In this document: positions 62,927-64,000 of the stretch, one piece after another
Layout: each line of letters begins with the position of its first letter
Numbering within the stretch: the stretch's first letter is position 1
Assembly (NCBI RefSeq): GCF_014649775.1
Contig: NZ_BMTR01000017.1
Location: forward strand, 62,001-126,000
DNA from: Streptomyces longisporoflavus
GTDB lineage: Bacteria > Actinomycetota > Actinomycetes > Streptomycetales > Streptomycetaceae
DNA length: 64,000 nucleotides
Direction of reading: 5' to 3'
Position numbers and translations under genes: made by a program
Notes under the pieces: generated by a model
Databases searched by the model: none
What the model was told of the DNA's origin: nothing
What the model saw: only the letters and a program-made list of their open reading frames with translations

Positions 62927-62944
62927 GTTGACCTGTGGGTCAAC
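62927..62944 (-). promoter_or_regulatory. Candidate operator of the ROK/ABC operon
   Basis: GTTGACC (62927-62933) and GGTCAAC (62938-62944) form a perfect inverted repeat with a 4-base spacer, 34 bases before the ROK start. It is a plausible autoregulatory site. Confidence 0.6.
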
Positions 62945-63142
62945 CGCTTCTCCCGGAGATTAAGGAGGAGACTTGCATAATCGTCGTGTCCGGGGAACCC
63001 TCTGCGCGGGCCCGGAATCGCCGCCGGCGAACCGGCCGCCTGCCACCACCGTGGTTCTTGAGCCCGGTGAGCCGAGCGGGCACGATGGCCGGATGCACGC
63101 GAAGTTCGTCTGAACGCCCGCCCGGAATATGGGAGTTGACGC

Positions 63143-63955
63143 ATGACCGTGATCCCGCCACCCGCCACCCACCCGATCGACACCAGCAAGGCACACCCCG
63201 CCCGGGTCTACGACTGGTACCTGGGCGGCAAGGACAACTACCCGGTGGACGTGGAGCTCGGGCAGCAGATCGTGTCGCTCGAACCGCAGGCCAAGTACTA
63301 CGCGCAGCACAACCGCTGGTTCATGCAGCGCGCCACGCGCCACCTGGTGGGCGAGGCCGGGATACGCCAGTTTCTGGACATCGGCGCGGGGATACCCACC
63401 GAGCCGAACCTCCACCGCATCGCCCAGTCGGCCGCCCCCGAGTCACGCGTCGTGTACGTGGACAACGACCCGACCGTGCTCGCCCACGCGGAGACGCTGC
63501 TGCGGGGGACGCCCGAGGGGGCGACGGAGTTCCTCCAGGCGGACGCGCGGGAGCCGGACAAAATCCTCGAACAGGCCGAGGGCGTACTGGACTTCTCCCG
63601 GCCGGTCGCCGTCTCGCTGAACGCGCTGCTGCACTTCATCAGCGACGAAGACGGTGCGTACGACGTCGTGGAGAAGCTCGTGGCCGCGCTCGCGCCGGGC
63701 AGCCATCTGGTCCTCTCCCAGATCTCCTCGGACTTCGATCCGGTGCGGACGCGGCAGGCGGTGGAGATGTACAAGGCGGGCGGCGTCACTCTGGTGCCGC
63801 GGGCGCGGGGCGAGGTGGAGCGGTTCTTCGAGGGCCTGGAGCTGCTCGACCCCGGCATCGGCTGGCTGCCGGACTGGCATCCGGAGCTCGGCGTCGACGA
63901 GGTCAGGAACGGAACCGCGGTGTCGATGTACGCGGGGGTGGCGCGCAAGTCCTAG
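63143..63955 (+). CDS. DUF574 SAM-dependent methyltransferase
   Basis: A 270-residue protein. The conserved start is IDTSKAHPARVYDWYLGGKD, followed by NRWFMQRATRHLVGEAG, the SAM-binding loop QFLDIGAGIPTEPNLHRIAQ and VVYVDNDPTVLAHAETLL. The DUF574 (S-adenosyl methyltransferase) family is very expanded in Streptomyces and often near developmental or regulatory genes; targets are mostly unknown. It is divergent from the ROK operon with about 250 bases between, which contain no other gene. Confidence 0.9.
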   Translation: MTVIPPPATHPIDTSKAHPARVYDWYLGGKDNYPVDVELGQQIVSLEPQAKYYAQHNRWFMQRATRHLVGEAGIRQFLDIGAGIPTEPNLHRIAQSAAPESRVVYVDNDPTVLAHAETLLRGTPEGATEFLQADAREPDKILEQAEGVLDFSRPVAVSLNALLHFISDEDGAYDVVEKLVAALAPGSHLVLSQISSDFDPVRTRQAVEMYKAGGVTLVPRARGEVERFFEGLELLDPGIGWLPDWHPELGVDEVRNGTAVSMYAGVARKS

Positions 63956-64000
63956 CAGGTCAGCGGGTGCGGTGCGGGCCCGTGGGGCTGACCCGGGGTC

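Overview
The window looks like a piece of a Streptomyces (or closely related actinomycete) chromosome. It is GC-rich throughout with strong G/C bias at third codon positions, it uses many GTG starts, genes are often joined by 4-base ATGA/GTGA overlaps, and it carries typical streptomycete families (DUF574 methyltransferase, DUF309, DUF4190, ROK/ABC sugar operon, TerD-CAP protein, DHA2 exporters). I name no species.

Layout. (1) 1-12,344: the 3' end of an SsuD-like monooxygenase gene, a LysR regulator, then a divergent accessory locus. Its minus arm is radical SAM aminomutase-like enzyme, MBL lactonase-like hydrolase, FAD enzyme, cupin, VOC protein, MFS exporter, cupin. Its plus arm is a second, paralogous FAD enzyme and an MFS transporter. 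The arms share a 350-base intergenic region. This resembles a small biosynthetic locus acting on an amino acid, and I do not recognise it as a described pathway. (2) 12,565-33,198: a genomic island in the 3' end of a tRNA-Pro(GGG) gene. A 93-base perfect direct repeat marks both ends; the right copy completes a working tRNA and the left copy is a 3' fragment. The island carries a compact type VII secretion (T7SS) locus: two WXG100-like proteins, a small associated protein, a 683-residue candidate polymorphic toxin with a translationally coupled candidate immunity gene, a one-helix membrane protein, EccD, a ParA/MinD-like ATPase, a three-ATPase EccC and a DUF6177-like protein. After these come broken relatives of the immunity gene, a SUKH-like fragment, a decayed transposase, a secreted NucA/NucB-type nuclease and a sigma-factor pair. 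EccB, EccE and mycosin are not visible, nor is an integrase. (3) 33,199-64,000: ordinary chromosomal genes. They include a DUF309 protein, a DHA2 exporter with a winged-helix-like tail, a TauE/SafE permease, acyl-CoA ligase plus thiolase, a three-gene glycerol kinase/GlpA/GlpB-like operon, an amino acid permease, redox enzymes beside a TetR regulator, a glycosyltransferase, an unusual radical SAM protein, a TerD-CAP-CAP protein, a sugar-type ABC transporter with two Gfo/Idh/MocA oxidoreductases and a ROK regulator, and a DUF574 methyltransferase.

How the genes work together. In the left locus the stop/start overlaps imply co-expression of the aminomutase-like, hydrolase and FAD enzymes, with transporters for the product or substrate. 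In the island the T7SS genes form one plus-strand run (13,561-26,090) whose likely cargo is encoded inside it. In the right part the ABC/oxidoreductase/ROK genes read as one sugar (or cyclitol) uptake and catabolism unit. Assignments rest on reading the translated sequences and on family knowledge; no database search was run.
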